NCBI RefSeq assembly: GCF_049639735.1
Contig: NZ_JBEVVA010000003.1
Coordinates: 992,001 to 1,056,000 of the forward strand
Reading direction: 5' to 3'
From: Elusimicrobium simillimum
GTDB taxonomy: Bacteria; Elusimicrobiota; Elusimicrobia; Elusimicrobiales; Elusimicrobiaceae
Length of the DNA: 64,000 nucleotides
Shown here: in pieces, positions 1 through 7,523 of the stretch
How the letters are laid out: every line of letters starts with the position of its first letter
Numbering within the stretch: position 1 is the first letter of the stretch
The notes under the pieces: model-generated
Seen by the model: only the letters and a program-made list of their open reading frames with translations
The model's database searches: none
What the model was told of the DNA's origin: nothing
Position numbers and translations under genes: made by a program

Positions 1-15
1 AAGCGGTTATAGAAA

Positions 16-738
16 ATGTCGACTGAAACAACCTTAACTGCAGATAATCCTTGTCCCAACGGTATTTTACTTATAGATAAACCGGCAGATTGGACGTCGC
101 ACGACGTTATCGCCGTGGCGCGCCGCGCGCTTGGGCTTCGTAAAATAGGCCACGCGGGCACGCTGGACCCTATGGCCACGGGGCTGTTGGTGCTCCTTGT
201 AGGACGTCAGGCAACCAAACTTCAAAGCGATTTTTTCAAATTCCCCAAATCATATAAAGCGCAGGCCCACCTAGGCATAGAGACCGAGACTTGGGACGCG
301 CACGGGGCGACATTGTCGGAAACTATACCTCCGCCCGTTACTCTTGAACAGGCACAGGCTGAGGCGCTTAAACTCACAGGTACATTTGAGCACATAGTGC
401 CCTTTTACAGCGCAAAAAAAGTATTTGGCAAGCCCATGCACCGCCACATGCGCGAGGGTAAAATGGAGCTGGACGAGAAAAAGGCAGTTATAACCGTATA
501 TAAATGGGAAGATATTGCCGTGGACGGGGATAAAATAAATTTTAGCGTAAACGTATCCAGCGGTACCTATGTACGCTCACTGGCTTACATGCTTGGCCGT
601 GCTCTTGATACAGTGGCGCATTTATCTGAACTTAGAAGGACAACTGTTGGCGACTATAATGTGGGGGACGCTATAACCGTGGAATATTTGCGTACCGCCC
701 CGCAGGAAGAGCTGTTTAAACACATAAAAATACTGTAA
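16..738 (+). CDS. truB: tRNA pseudouridine(55) synthase TruB
   Basis: Makes pseudouridine 55 in the T-loop of tRNAs in the cytoplasm. The TruB signature is visible: GILLIDKPADWTSHD near residues 16-30, then GHAGTLDPMATG with the catalytic Asp at about residue 51, and a later SGTYVRSL motif. At 240 residues it is shorter than the roughly 300-residue enterobacterial enzyme and seems to lack most of a C-terminal PUA domain. ribF follows 17 bases downstream on the same strand, the common truB-ribF pairing, so the two are probably co-transcribed. The ATG at 16 is the first usable start, but the window edge hides what lies upstream. Confidence 0.95.
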   Translation: MSTETTLTADNPCPNGILLIDKPADWTSHDVIAVARRALGLRKIGHAGTLDPMATGLLVLLVGRQATKLQSDFFKFPKSYKAQAHLGIETETWDAHGATLSETIPPPVTLEQAQAEALKLTGTFEHIVPFYSAKKVFGKPMHRHMREGKMELDEKKAVITVYKWEDIAVDGDKINFSVNVSSGTYVRSLAYMLGRALDTVAHLSELRRTTVGDYNVGDAITVEYLRTAPQEELFKHIKIL

Positions 739-755
739 AATTTTAATACAGGCTT

Positions 756-1652
756 ATGAAAAAAAATTTTATAACAATAGGCACATTTGACGGGGTACAT
801 AAAGGGCACGGCATGCTGTTTGCCCGCCTAAAAACTTTGGCTAAAAAGCATAAAATGAACTCCATGGTTTTGTACTTTCCGCTGCCGCCCAAAACGCTTA
901 TGTCACCCGTGCCGGAGCTTACCGTACTTACTCTGCCTGACGAAAAATTAGCTTTAATCAAACAGGCTAAGCCTGACTATGCGGACGCGCTTAATTTTAA
1001 AGCCTGTAAAAACATCAGCCGTGAAAACTACTTTGATATTTTGCTTAAAACTTATAATATGGGCGGCCTGCTTGTGGGGCGTGACTTTGCTTTTGGTAAA
1101 GACAGAAAGGGGCATATAGATTTTTTACGCAAAGCCTGCGCTAAGGCGGGTATAGTGCTGGAAGTGGAAGACTTTTTTAAAACCGCAAAAACCGACGGGC
1201 ACAAAATATCCTCTTCTCTCATACGCAAGACTTTGGCGGAGGGGGATGTGAAAACCGCTAATAAATACCTCGGCCGCCCATACAGCGTTAGCGGCATTGT
1301 GGTAAAGGGCAAGCAGCTTGGCCGCCAGCTGGGCTACCCCACGGCAAACCTGGATATCGGCATATATAAAATACTGCCGCTTGGCGTATTTGCCGTAGAG
1401 GCCGTGATTGGCAAAGAAAAGTTTAAAGCAATGGCAAATATAGGTTACCGCCCTACAGTAAACCCCATACACTCCAATGTGCCGTTGGTGGAGGTTAATA
1501 TACTTAACTTTAACCGTGATATTTATGGTAAAACGCTAACTATAAATTTTGTTTCTAAAATAAGAGGGGAGAAAAAGTTTAACGGTTTACCCGCCCTTAT
1601 CAAACAGCTTGGCACAGACGCCCGCGCCGCCGCCAAAGCGGTAAAAATATAA
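756..1652 (+). CDS. ribF: bifunctional riboflavin kinase / FAD synthetase
   Basis: Phosphorylates riboflavin to FMN and adenylylates FMN to FAD. The N-terminal nucleotidyltransferase domain carries GTFDGVHKGH at residues 9-18 and an ISSSLIRKTL motif near 150. The C-terminal flavokinase domain has GRPYSVSG and GRQLGYPTANL at about 170-200. The length of 298 residues is normal for the bifunctional type. It follows truB closely, and no separate promoter is obvious in the 17-base gap. The next 300 bases hold only repeats and a terminator. Confidence 0.95.
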   Translation: MKKNFITIGTFDGVHKGHGMLFARLKTLAKKHKMNSMVLYFPLPPKTLMSPVPELTVLTLPDEKLALIKQAKPDYADALNFKACKNISRENYFDILLKTYNMGGLLVGRDFAFGKDRKGHIDFLRKACAKAGIVLEVEDFFKTAKTDGHKISSSLIRKTLAEGDVKTANKYLGRPYSVSGIVVKGKQLGRQLGYPTANLDIGIYKILPLGVFAVEAVIGKEKFKAMANIGYRPTVNPIHSNVPLVEVNILNFNRDIYGKTLTINFVSKIRGEKKFNGLPALIKQLGTDARAAAKAVKI

Positions 1653-1663
1653 AATTCATATAA

Positions 1664-1747
1664 TTTCTCCCTTTCGTAAAGGGAGTACCTGCAAAGCAGT
1701 GGAGGGATTTAATGAGCGAGGTACGAGCGCATTAAATTAGTACTGTT
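1664..1747. repeat. degenerate intergenic repeat with a CTCCCTTT/AAAGGGAG hairpin
   Basis: A short CTCCCTTTcgtAAAGGGAG hairpin is followed by GAGCGAGGTACGAGCG and TAAATTAGTACTGTT. The last 15 bases recur at 5118-5132, and a related CGTACCTCGCTGAGG lies near 5195. It resembles a worn version of the palindromic repeats at 7.0, 10.3, 22.3 and 29.8 kb. No coding potential is seen. Confidence 0.5.
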
Positions 1748-1757
1748 ATAAAATAAG

Positions 1758-1875
1758 GTCATGTTGAGGAGGCGCGTCAACGCGCCGACGTAGACATCTA
1801 CCGCTTTGAAACTATAGTTATTTTTTATAAAGTAGATCCTTACATTTTTGCGTTGGCGCAAAAATTCAGGATGAC
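1758..1875. repeat. inverted-repeat intergenic element (GTCAT...ATGAC ends)
   Basis: The element begins GTCATgtTGAgga and ends ttCAGGATGAC. Internal TCTAC/GTAGA arms surround two small hairpins, GCGCGtcaaCGCGC and TTTTTGCGttggCGCAAAAA. This is the layout of the GTCATCCTGA...TCAGGATGAC palindromic elements found between genes in many bacteria. No ORF lies inside, so it is probably non-autonomous. Confidence 0.5.
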
Positions 1876-1911
1876 TTTATTTTATATAAAATATTTTAAT
1901 TAACACAAAAT

Positions 1912-1943
1912 AAAAGCCTGCCAAAGTAATTTGGCAGGCTTTT
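1912..1943. terminator. bidirectional intrinsic terminator between ribF and tag
   Basis: A perfect 14-bp stem (AAAAGCCTGCCAAA / TTTGGCAGGCTTTT) with a GTAA loop lies 13 bases from the stop codon of tag. A-run and T-run flanks let it work on both strands for the convergent genes. Confidence 0.9.
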
Positions 1944-1956
1944 TAAGTGGGTAAAA

Positions 1957-2526
1957 TCAACGTTTTTTAGATTTTTTATGCTGCGGGCACCAGGTCATGT
2001 GGTCGTTAACCATGCCTGTAGCCTGCATGAAGGCGTAGCATATGGTGGAACCTACAAATTTAAACCCGTTAGCCAGCAAGGTTTTGCTCATTGTATCTGA
2101 AACAGCGGTTTTGGCGGGAATTTCACGCATGTCTGTAAAGTGGTTTACAATCTGCTTGCCGCCGGTAAACTGCCAAATAAACTTGTCAAAGGTGCCGTAC
2201 TCTTTTTGTATTTTAAGGTAGGCCTTGGCGTTGGTTATCATTGAGTTAAGTTTAAGGCGGTTTCTTATAATGCCGGGGTCAAGCAGCAGCTTTTCTATTT
2301 TAGCCGGGGTATATTTGGATATTTTTACGGCGTCAAAGTTATCAAACACTTTACGCATGTGCTCGCGCTTATTTAAAATAGTAATCCAGCTAAGCCCCGC
2401 CTGCATGCCCTCAAGTATAAGCATTTCAAACAGTTCTCTGTCGTCATGCAGCGGCTTGCCCCACTCGCTGTCGTGGTATTTTATATATTCCGGCGTGGTG
2501 GCCCAAGCGCATATTTTTTTATTCAT
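1957..2526 (-). CDS. tag: DNA-3-methyladenine glycosylase I
   Basis: Excises 3-methyladenine from alkylated DNA, the first step of base-excision repair. The Tag signature is clear: CAWATTPEYIKYHDSEWG at the N-terminus, LFEMLILEGMQAGLSWITIL, and a C-terminal MQATGMVNDH followed by WCPQH. Cys6, the His of YHD, and the late His and Cys match the zinc ligands known in the E. coli enzyme. The Glu of LEGMQAG matches the active-site glutamate. Length is 189 residues, as usual. It stands alone, facing ribF across a shared terminator. Confidence 0.95.
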   Translation of the reverse strand: MNKKICAWATTPEYIKYHDSEWGKPLHDDRELFEMLILEGMQAGLSWITILNKREHMRKVFDNFDAVKISKYTPAKIEKLLLDPGIIRNRLKLNSMITNAKAYLKIQKEYGTFDKFIWQFTGGKQIVNHFTDMREIPAKTAVSDTMSKTLLANGFKFVGSTICYAFMQATGMVNDHMTWCPQHKKSKKR

Positions 2527-2571
2527 AATTTATAAAAAAATCCGGGCTAAAGAAAAACCCGGATTTAAATT

Positions 2572-2844
2572 TTAGTAATCTTTTCTTACAAAAACGCCGG
2601 TGTAAGATAGCAGCGATGTGCCTATAAACAGCACCAGACAGTAACACAGCCACCAGGCTTTTGCCTTAGGGCTGGGCTCTACGGCGAAAGCGTAGTATAC
2701 AAAAGAGCCTATTATACGCATTACCACCAGCCACAGGCCGGTCATAACCAGCTTGAAAAGCACATCAAGCGTAGCCCAAAAAACATTGCGTGTTTTATAA
2801 GGCATTAAAAAGTAATTATTTAAGAAATTTTTTACCATTGTCAT
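2572..2844 (-). CDS. small two-helix membrane protein, unknown function
   Basis: A 90-residue protein with two hydrophobic segments, at about residues 24-52 (VLFKLVMTGLWLVVMRIIG) and 62-82 (AWWLCYCLVLFIGTSLLSY), joined by a short polar loop. No family is recognised. An AGAGGGA ribosome-binding site sits 9 bases before the first ATG and supports this start. It lies between tag and the outer-membrane protein gene on the same strand, 27 bases after the latter, so it may be co-transcribed with it. Confidence 0.65.
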   Translation of the reverse strand: MTMVKNFLNNYFLMPYKTRNVFWATLDVLFKLVMTGLWLVVMRIIGSFVYYAFAVEPSPKAKAWWLCYCLVLFIGTSLLSYTGVFVRKDY

Positions 2845-2871
2845 AGTTTAATCCCTCTTTATAGTAGCAAA

Positions 2872-4008
2872 TTATTTCATCCAGCGTTGCGGGCGCTGGT
2901 ACGGGTATTTAGAGTTTGTAACATTGCCTGATGTGTTTACCGTGGTCCCGGTGGCTGCTGTGGGGACATATGTTGTGTTATATGTTGGCTGGGTTGTGTA
3001 AGTGGTATCAACCGGGCCTGAGGAATAAGGGCGGTAGGCATTGTCAGAGTCCGTTATTGTAGCGGGCTGGTTGTAGGTTACCGTGTCCGCGGGCTGTTGT
3101 TTAACTTCCTGCACAACGGGTCTTGCCGGTTTGTACTCTTCCTGTTCAAAATCACCACCGTAGGTAACCTGCTTGCCGCTTACGCCAAAGGGGATAACAA
3201 AGGCAAGTTTGTATGTTTTGTTGCCATGGTCATAGGGCAGGTAGGCGCCGTCTATACGGCCCCATTGGCCCAGGTTTACGCCCGCGCCAAAGGTAAAGTT
3301 GTCTGTATAGTTTGTGTCTATGTAGCCCAGTCTTAAAGCGAAAATATTTCTAAGCGCGTATTCTATACCCGCGCCCCATCTGGTGTGGTCGTCCTCTTTG
3401 CCTATGTCAAAGCGCAGGTCGAAGGCGTTTTTACGGTCCATGTTGATTACGTAAGATACGCCCGCGCCGTAAGTGTCGTCCGTATATAAATTCTTTTTAC
3501 CGCCGATGTTGGAGTAAACGGCGCCTATGGTAAGGTTGCCCACGGGGCGGATAATCATACCCACGTCGCCTACAAGGGCGTTTTCTTTATCGTCGCCTAC
3601 ATTGTACCAGCCTTGCTTTAAGTTTACGCCGAAGGTTACCGGCACGTTTATACCCGCTTTTAAAAGTGATATGCTGGCGCCTATTTTGGCCTCGCCGTTT
3701 TTGGCGTCCGCGTCAGAGTCGTAAAGGTAGTTGCCAAAACCTTGCACCGCTATACCGTAGTTAAAGTTATAGCCTAAACCGAGAGAGTAAATTTGCTCCG
3801 CGTGTTCGCGTTTGTGCCATGCGCCGCCAACTTGGCCCTGGCTGGAAACCTGTGACGCCGGGTTGTATGAGGCGGCAAAAATATCATCCTCAAACCCCGC
3901 TATATAGGCCGAACCTAAAGCGGCGCCTTTTACGGACGGCTCCATAATAAACGCATGCGCGGACGCTGTTAAGGCAAACATAGACAGCAGCAAAATAAAC
4001 TTTTTCAT
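2872..4008 (-). CDS. outer-membrane beta-barrel protein, PorV/PorQ-like
   Basis: A 378-residue exported protein. I start it at the ATG at 4008, which has an AGGAG site 6 bases upstream and opens a signal peptide (MKKFILLLSMFALTASAHA). An in-frame extension upstream to 4134 lacks these signals. After cleavage the sequence runs KGAALGSAYIAGFEDDIFAASYNPAS, close to the start of PorV/PorQ and FadL-like barrels (GxxxxGxGxAYVAxxDDxxAxxxNPA). Alternating aromatic/glycine strands then continue to about residue 290. The C-terminal ~80 residues are a Thr/Tyr/Pro-rich low-complexity tail, so the barrel is not at the extreme C-terminus. The substrate or partner is unknown. Confidence 0.75.
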   Translation of the reverse strand: MKKFILLLSMFALTASAHAFIMEPSVKGAALGSAYIAGFEDDIFAASYNPASQVSSQGQVGGAWHKREHAEQIYSLGLGYNFNYGIAVQGFGNYLYDSDADAKNGEAKIGASISLLKAGINVPVTFGVNLKQGWYNVGDDKENALVGDVGMIIRPVGNLTIGAVYSNIGGKKNLYTDDTYGAGVSYVINMDRKNAFDLRFDIGKEDDHTRWGAGIEYALRNIFALRLGYIDTNYTDNFTFGAGVNLGQWGRIDGAYLPYDHGNKTYKLAFVIPFGVSGKQVTYGGDFEQEEYKPARPVVQEVKQQPADTVTYNQPATITDSDNAYRPYSSGPVDTTYTTQPTYNTTYVPTAATGTTVNTSGNVTNSKYPYQRPQRWMK

Positions 4009-4162
4009 AACTCTCCTGTGAGGGGGGATTTTAAGGTCCCCGTTAGGGTAAAATAATATTACCCATATTATTACATTTTTTTCACACATTTTACTACTGT
4101 GTTTTTTATTTTTTGTAAAACAAAAAATCCTCAATAAGATTACAATAGCAGGAACAATCTAA

Positions 4163-4186
4163 AAAGCCCCGCATTTGCGGGGCTTT
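4163..4186 (-). terminator. intrinsic terminator downstream of the 4222-4899 gene
   Basis: An 11-bp stem, AAAGCCCCGCA / TGCGGGGCTTT, with a 2-base loop, lies 36 bases past the stop codon of the minus-strand secreted protein gene. Confidence 0.8.
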
Positions 4187-4221
4187 GAAATTAAAACATA
4201 TATATTGTCATTTTAGGCAGC

Positions 4222-4899
4222 TTAACGGCGGTACTGCTTTGCCGTATCGTTAAGGTCCTTTTGTATTTTGGATATTTCGGCTGTTCTTTTATATTGGTCT
4301 GTTGTATCGATTTTTTTTGTTTTTTCAAGAAAAACTTCAAGAGCTGCTAATATCTGCAATGTTTGAATTTTATTTTTAGGCTCTTTGTAATCATTTATAA
4401 TTTGTTCGTATATCCACACAGAGTTTAAATCATATATACGGGCAGAGTCTGTTTTTGGAATGGTCTTCCATACGCTTTTGAGAATACTTTTTAAGGAACC
4501 AGAAAGTGCTGAAGAAGAATCCGCTGCTATTATTTTTTCAAAAGATTCAATAAAATTGTCAGAAATGGTTAAAGGTTTAAGTACGTTTTTAGAAAGACCA
4601 TCAATAGCATTAGAAGAAGATTCTTCTGCAAAAGTAGTAAGAATCTGTTTGGCCTCAATATTTTCTTTAGTTATATTTTTATCTTTTTTAAATTCTTTTA
4701 AATATTGTTTTTCTAATGTGTTTATAATTTTTTTTCTGATTTCACAGATTTTGTTCATAGCTTCATCAGAAGAAAGATTATAGTATTTGCTGGTTGCAGG
4801 GTCTTTTAGGGCAGAGATATAATTTTCATATGATCCTGCATATAGATTAAAGTAAGAAAAAATAGTAAGTGTAAATATTGCTAAAAATATTTTCCTCAT
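4222..4899 (-). CDS. secreted protein of unknown function
   Basis: 225 residues. The start is set by GGAGGAAG immediately before the ATG at 4899. A further ATG 12 bases upstream would place that Shine-Dalgarno inside the gene. A signal peptide (MRKIFLAIFTLTIFSYFNLYA) precedes a Lys/Glu/Asn-rich, mostly helical body with no cysteines in recognisable motifs. Its base composition is more AT-rich than its neighbours, as with other orphan secreted genes in this window. No family is recognised; a periplasmic or surface location is inferred only from the leader. Confidence 0.7.
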   Translation of the reverse strand: MRKIFLAIFTLTIFSYFNLYAGSYENYISALKDPATSKYYNLSSDEAMNKICEIRKKIINTLEKQYLKEFKKDKNITKENIEAKQILTTFAEESSSNAIDGLSKNVLKPLTISDNFIESFEKIIAADSSSALSGSLKSILKSVWKTIPKTDSARIYDLNSVWIYEQIINDYKEPKNKIQTLQILAALEVFLEKTKKIDTTDQYKRTAEISKIQKDLNDTAKQYRR

Positions 4900-4936
4900 A
4901 ACTTCCTCCATATAAAATGATAACTAATTATATCAC

Positions 4937-4966
4937 AAAAAGCCGCCTTTAAAAAGGCGGCTTTTT
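4937..4966 (-). terminator. terminator after tRNA-Met
   Basis: A 14-bp stem, AAAAAGCCGCCTTT / AAAGGCGGCTTTTT, with a 2-base loop lies 12 bases after the 3' end of the minus-strand tRNA gene. Confidence 0.85.
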
Positions 4967-4978
4967 GCATATCAAATC

Positions 4979-5055
4979 TGGTGTCACCGGGTGGGCTCGA
5001 ACCACCGACCTGGCGCTTATGAAACGCCCGCTCTGACCAGCTGAGCTACGGTGAC
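4979..5055 (-). tRNA. tRNA-Met (CAT), elongator type, CCA encoded
   Basis: Reading the minus strand, a 7-bp acceptor stem GTCACCG/CGGTGAC closes a complete cloverleaf. The D-stem is GCTC/GAGC, the anticodon stem GGCGT/GCGCC with loop TTCATAA (anticodon CAT), and the T-stem GGTGG/CCACC with TTCGAGC. Discriminator A is followed by a genomic CCA. The fully paired first acceptor base pair (G-C) argues for an elongator tRNA and not an initiator. A tRNA-Ile2 precursor, whose CAT is modified to lysidine, cannot be fully excluded. Confidence 0.93.
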
Positions 5056-5237
5056 GTGATAATATATTATATCAAAAAAACTTAATTTATTGCAATCTCA
5101 GAAGTAAAACTACCTTTTAAATTAGTACTGTTGTCTTTAAAACTTGCTTAGGGCAGGCGTATATTACAATTTTTTGCTTGAGACCCTCACGCCCGTACCT
5201 CGCTGAGGGAGCGGCACTTTTTTAATTAATAGATAAA
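5056..5237. other. intergenic region with repeat relic
   Basis: About 180 bases without a gene. It holds the second copy of TAAATTAGTACTGTT (5118-5132, also at 1733-1747) and a CGTACCTCG segment related to the repeat at 1664. Nothing else is recognised. Confidence 0.5.
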
Positions 5238-5258
5238 GGGCGGAGACTAGCTCCGCCC
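5238..5258 (-). terminator. terminator of proS
   Basis: An 8-bp stem, GGGCGGAG / CTCCGCCC, with a 5-base loop lies 22 bases past the proS stop. On the minus strand it is followed by TTTATCTATT, a weak T-run. Confidence 0.6.
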
Positions 5259-5279
5259 CTACAAATACTTTTTTCTCTA

Positions 5280-7007
5280 TTACTTTTTAAGTTCTTTTAG
5301 TTTTGCGTCTAACTCAGCCAGGTTCCAACGCACGGCCTCTTTAGATGTGCGGGCTTTGTATTCGCACTGGTTGGCTTCTATTGTGCGGCTGCTTATTACC
5401 AGGCGGTGCGGCAGGCCTATAAGGTCAGCGTCTTTAAATTTAACGCCCGGGCGGTCGTTACGGTCGTCTAATAAAACGCTGAAGCCAAGTTCCGTAAGCT
5501 TTGCGTAAACTTCGTCGGTTTTGGTTTTAACGGCCTCATTAATGTCAGCGTCAATAGAAACTAAATAGAAGTCAAACGGCGCGATGGGCGCGGGCCAGAT
5601 AATGCCATTATTGTCGTGGCTTTGCTCAATGGCTGCTGCCACCACACGGCTGATGCCTATGCCGTAGCAGCCCATAATAAACGGTTTTGCCTGCTGGTTT
5701 TCGTCTAAGAAAGTGGCTTGCATGGCTGTGGAATATTTGGTACCCAGTTTAAATGTGTGGCCCACTTCAATGCCGCGTGTAAAGTTAAACTGCGTGCCGC
5801 ATTTGCCGCAATGGTCGCCGGCTACAGCTACTTTAAGGTCGGCGTACATATCAGGTGTAAAATCACGGCCGGGGTTAACGTTAATTGTGTGCGTGTCTTT
5901 CTCATTGCCGCCCGCAATGCCGTTGATAATGCCTTGAACGTGGTGGTCCGCGACTAGTTTAATATCTTTGTTCTTTTCTTTAAGCCCCATGGGACCTGCG
6001 TAGCCTACAAAAGAGCCTGTGACTTTGGTGTAAGTTTCCTCGTTAGCTTTTTCAAGTTCTGTTATTTTAAGGAGCGCTTTTAATTTGTGCTCGTTAAGTT
6101 CATGATCGCCGCGGACTAACGCGACAAGCGGTTTGCCGTCGGCCATAAATACAAGCAGCTTTATAAATTTATCGGCGGTTTGGCCAAGCATTTTTGCCAC
6201 GTCTTCAATAGTTGTTGCGTTAGGTGTTGACACGTTTTCCATAGCTTTTAAATCTTCCGCTTTGGGGGCGTCATACTTAGGCACTGCTATTTCGGCCTTT
6301 TCGGTATTGGCGGCGTAACCGCATTTGGGGCAGTCGGCAATTTCGTTTTCGCCGGTGTCGGCAAGTACCATAAACTCGTGCGAGAAGTTGCCGCCTATCG
6401 TGCCTGTGTCAGCCTCAACTGCTTTAAAGTTAAAACCGCAGCGTGTAAAAATTTTGCTGTAGGCCTCGTAGATTCTCAGGTAGTATTCGTTAATAGAATC
6501 TTCCGTGGCGTGGAAAGAGTAGCCGTCTTTCATGTAAAACTCTCTTGCTCTCATAACGCCAAAACGGGGGCGTATTTCGTCCCTAAATTTGCTGGCAAAC
6601 TGGTAGAGCGATACGGGCAATTGCTTGTAAGAGCTTACGTCTCTGCGTACCATGTCTGTAATAACTTCCTCGGCGGTGGGGGCAAAGCAGAACTCGGCGC
6701 CTTTTCTGTCTTTTATTCTCAGCAGTTCTTTACCGTAGAATGTCCAGCGGCCGCTTTCTTCCCAAAGTTCTTTGGGTTGTATGAGGGGAAGCCAGACCTC
6801 GTTAGAGTTGGCGGCGTCCATTTCCTCACGTACAATCTGTTCTACTTTTTTAAGCACGCGCAGGCCCAGCGGCAGCCATTCAAAAATACCGCTGGCGGTT
6901 TTGCGTATAAGCCCGGCGCGTATCATAAGCTTGGCCGATAGCGTATCAGCGTCTTTAGGCGCTTCTTTTAAAGTGGGTAAGTAGTAGTTAGAGAGTTTCA
7001 TATTCAT
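5280..7007 (-). CDS. proS: prolyl-tRNA synthetase (bacterial type)
   Basis: Class II aminoacyl-tRNA synthetase charging tRNA-Pro. The 575-residue protein has the bacterial layout. An N-terminal catalytic core shows SNYYLPTLKEAP and RAGLIRKTASGIFEWLPLG, then motif 2-type FRDEIRPRFGVMRAREFYMKDGYS near 140-165. An inserted YbaK-like editing domain lies at about 230-390, the third class II motif near MGCYGIGISRVVAAAIEQ at about 450, and the C-terminal anticodon-binding domain follows. Two in-frame ATGs lie close together (7007 and 7001), both near AAGGA, so the exact start is uncertain by two codons. It heads the minus-strand isoprenoid/envelope cluster at its downstream end. Confidence 0.95.
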   Translation of the reverse strand: MNMKLSNYYLPTLKEAPKDADTLSAKLMIRAGLIRKTASGIFEWLPLGLRVLKKVEQIVREEMDAANSNEVWLPLIQPKELWEESGRWTFYGKELLRIKDRKGAEFCFAPTAEEVITDMVRRDVSSYKQLPVSLYQFASKFRDEIRPRFGVMRAREFYMKDGYSFHATEDSINEYYLRIYEAYSKIFTRCGFNFKAVEADTGTIGGNFSHEFMVLADTGENEIADCPKCGYAANTEKAEIAVPKYDAPKAEDLKAMENVSTPNATTIEDVAKMLGQTADKFIKLLVFMADGKPLVALVRGDHELNEHKLKALLKITELEKANEETYTKVTGSFVGYAGPMGLKEKNKDIKLVADHHVQGIINGIAGGNEKDTHTINVNPGRDFTPDMYADLKVAVAGDHCGKCGTQFNFTRGIEVGHTFKLGTKYSTAMQATFLDENQQAKPFIMGCYGIGISRVVAAAIEQSHDNNGIIWPAPIAPFDFYLVSIDADINEAVKTKTDEVYAKLTELGFSVLLDDRNDRPGVKFKDADLIGLPHRLVISSRTIEANQCEYKARTSKEAVRWNLAELDAKLKELKK

Positions 7008-7040
7008 TGGTTCCTTTTTATTATTTAAAAAATTTTGTTA

Positions 7041-7118
7041 TTTCCTCGCCCTTTTAGGGGAGAGGAAGTTTTGCCGCGTCGTTTACCGCATCGCGGTTGC
7101 GGCAAAGCAGGTGAGGGT
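7041..7118. repeat. palindromic repeat arm, left side of DUF559 unit 1
   Basis: It reads CTCGCCCTTTTAGGGGAGAGG (terminal hairpin), then a variable inner hairpin (TTGCCGC...GCGGCAA), then GCAGGTGAGGGT. The stop codon of the DUF559 gene lies within about 2 bases of the arm. Copies of this arm type occur at 10340, 22302 and 29811, with a weaker one at 24011. Confidence 0.8.
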
Positions 7119-7119
7119 A

Positions 7120-7461
7120 TTATTCTACTTCTTTTAATATTTTCTCATAAACTGCTTCTGGATTTTTTAATACATCATTATTCCAAAATCTTAAGATTTT
7201 ATAATTCTCTGATTGTAAATTCAAATCCCGTTGTTTGTCTTTTTCACTTTCACAGTGTTGACCGCCATCAACTTCAACAATCAAACGTTTATCTATGCAA
7301 ATAAAATCAACTATATAATTGTACTTTTTTATAAAATGCTGTCTTCTAAATTTTAGACCTGTTTTGTTGCCTTTTAATAAATTCCAAAGTTTTGTTTCTG
7401 CCGGAGTCATATATGCGCGGTTATATTTTTTTATGTTTAAAATAAATTCTGGTGCGCCCAT
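7120..7461 (-). CDS. DUF559 endonuclease-like protein, copy 1
   Basis: 113 residues of the DUF559 family, related to Vsr-like PD-(D/E)XK nucleases. Conserved features: MTPAETKLWNLLK, GLKFRRQHFI, YIVDFICIDKRLIVEVDGGQH with the acidic Asp and Glu-x-Asp expected at a metal site, and RFWNNDVLKNPEAV. About 85 of 113 residues match copy 2 at 10528. Start and stop codons lie 1-3 bases from palindromic repeat arms on each side, and the arm end GGTGAGGGTGAGAT supplies the ribosome-binding site. It sits between proS and ispG in a normally continuous cluster, which points to insertion. Nuclease activity is inferred from the family; no function is proven. Confidence 0.85.
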   Translation of the reverse strand: MGAPEFILNIKKYNRAYMTPAETKLWNLLKGNKTGLKFRRQHFIKKYNYIVDFICIDKRLIVEVDGGQHCESEKDKQRDLNLQSENYKILRFWNNDVLKNPEAVYEKILKEVE

Positions 7462-7463
7462 AT

Positions 7464-7516
7464 CTCACCCTCACCTGCTCGCTGCGCTCGCTTCCTCTCC
7501 CCTAAGAGGGAGAGGA
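7464..7516. repeat. palindromic repeat arm, right side of DUF559 unit 1
   Basis: It reads CTCACCCTCACCTGC, a short variable middle, TTCCTCTCC, and the terminal hairpin CCTCTCCCcTAAgaGGGAGAGG. This is the inverse of the arm at 7041 with a different, shorter middle. It supplies the 5' leader of the DUF559 gene and ends 8 bases from ispG. Confidence 0.8.
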
Positions 7517-7523
7517 TATAAAA

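Noticed and set aside
2872..4134. Start of the outer-membrane protein at 4134
   Set aside because: The extra 42 residues run through the promoter-like region and precede a clear signal peptide with its own AGGAG at 4008.
6378..6941. 187-codon plus-strand ORF inside proS
   Set aside because: Lies wholly on the opposite strand of a conserved synthetase, has no plausible ribosome-binding site and no family likeness; a shadow of codon bias.
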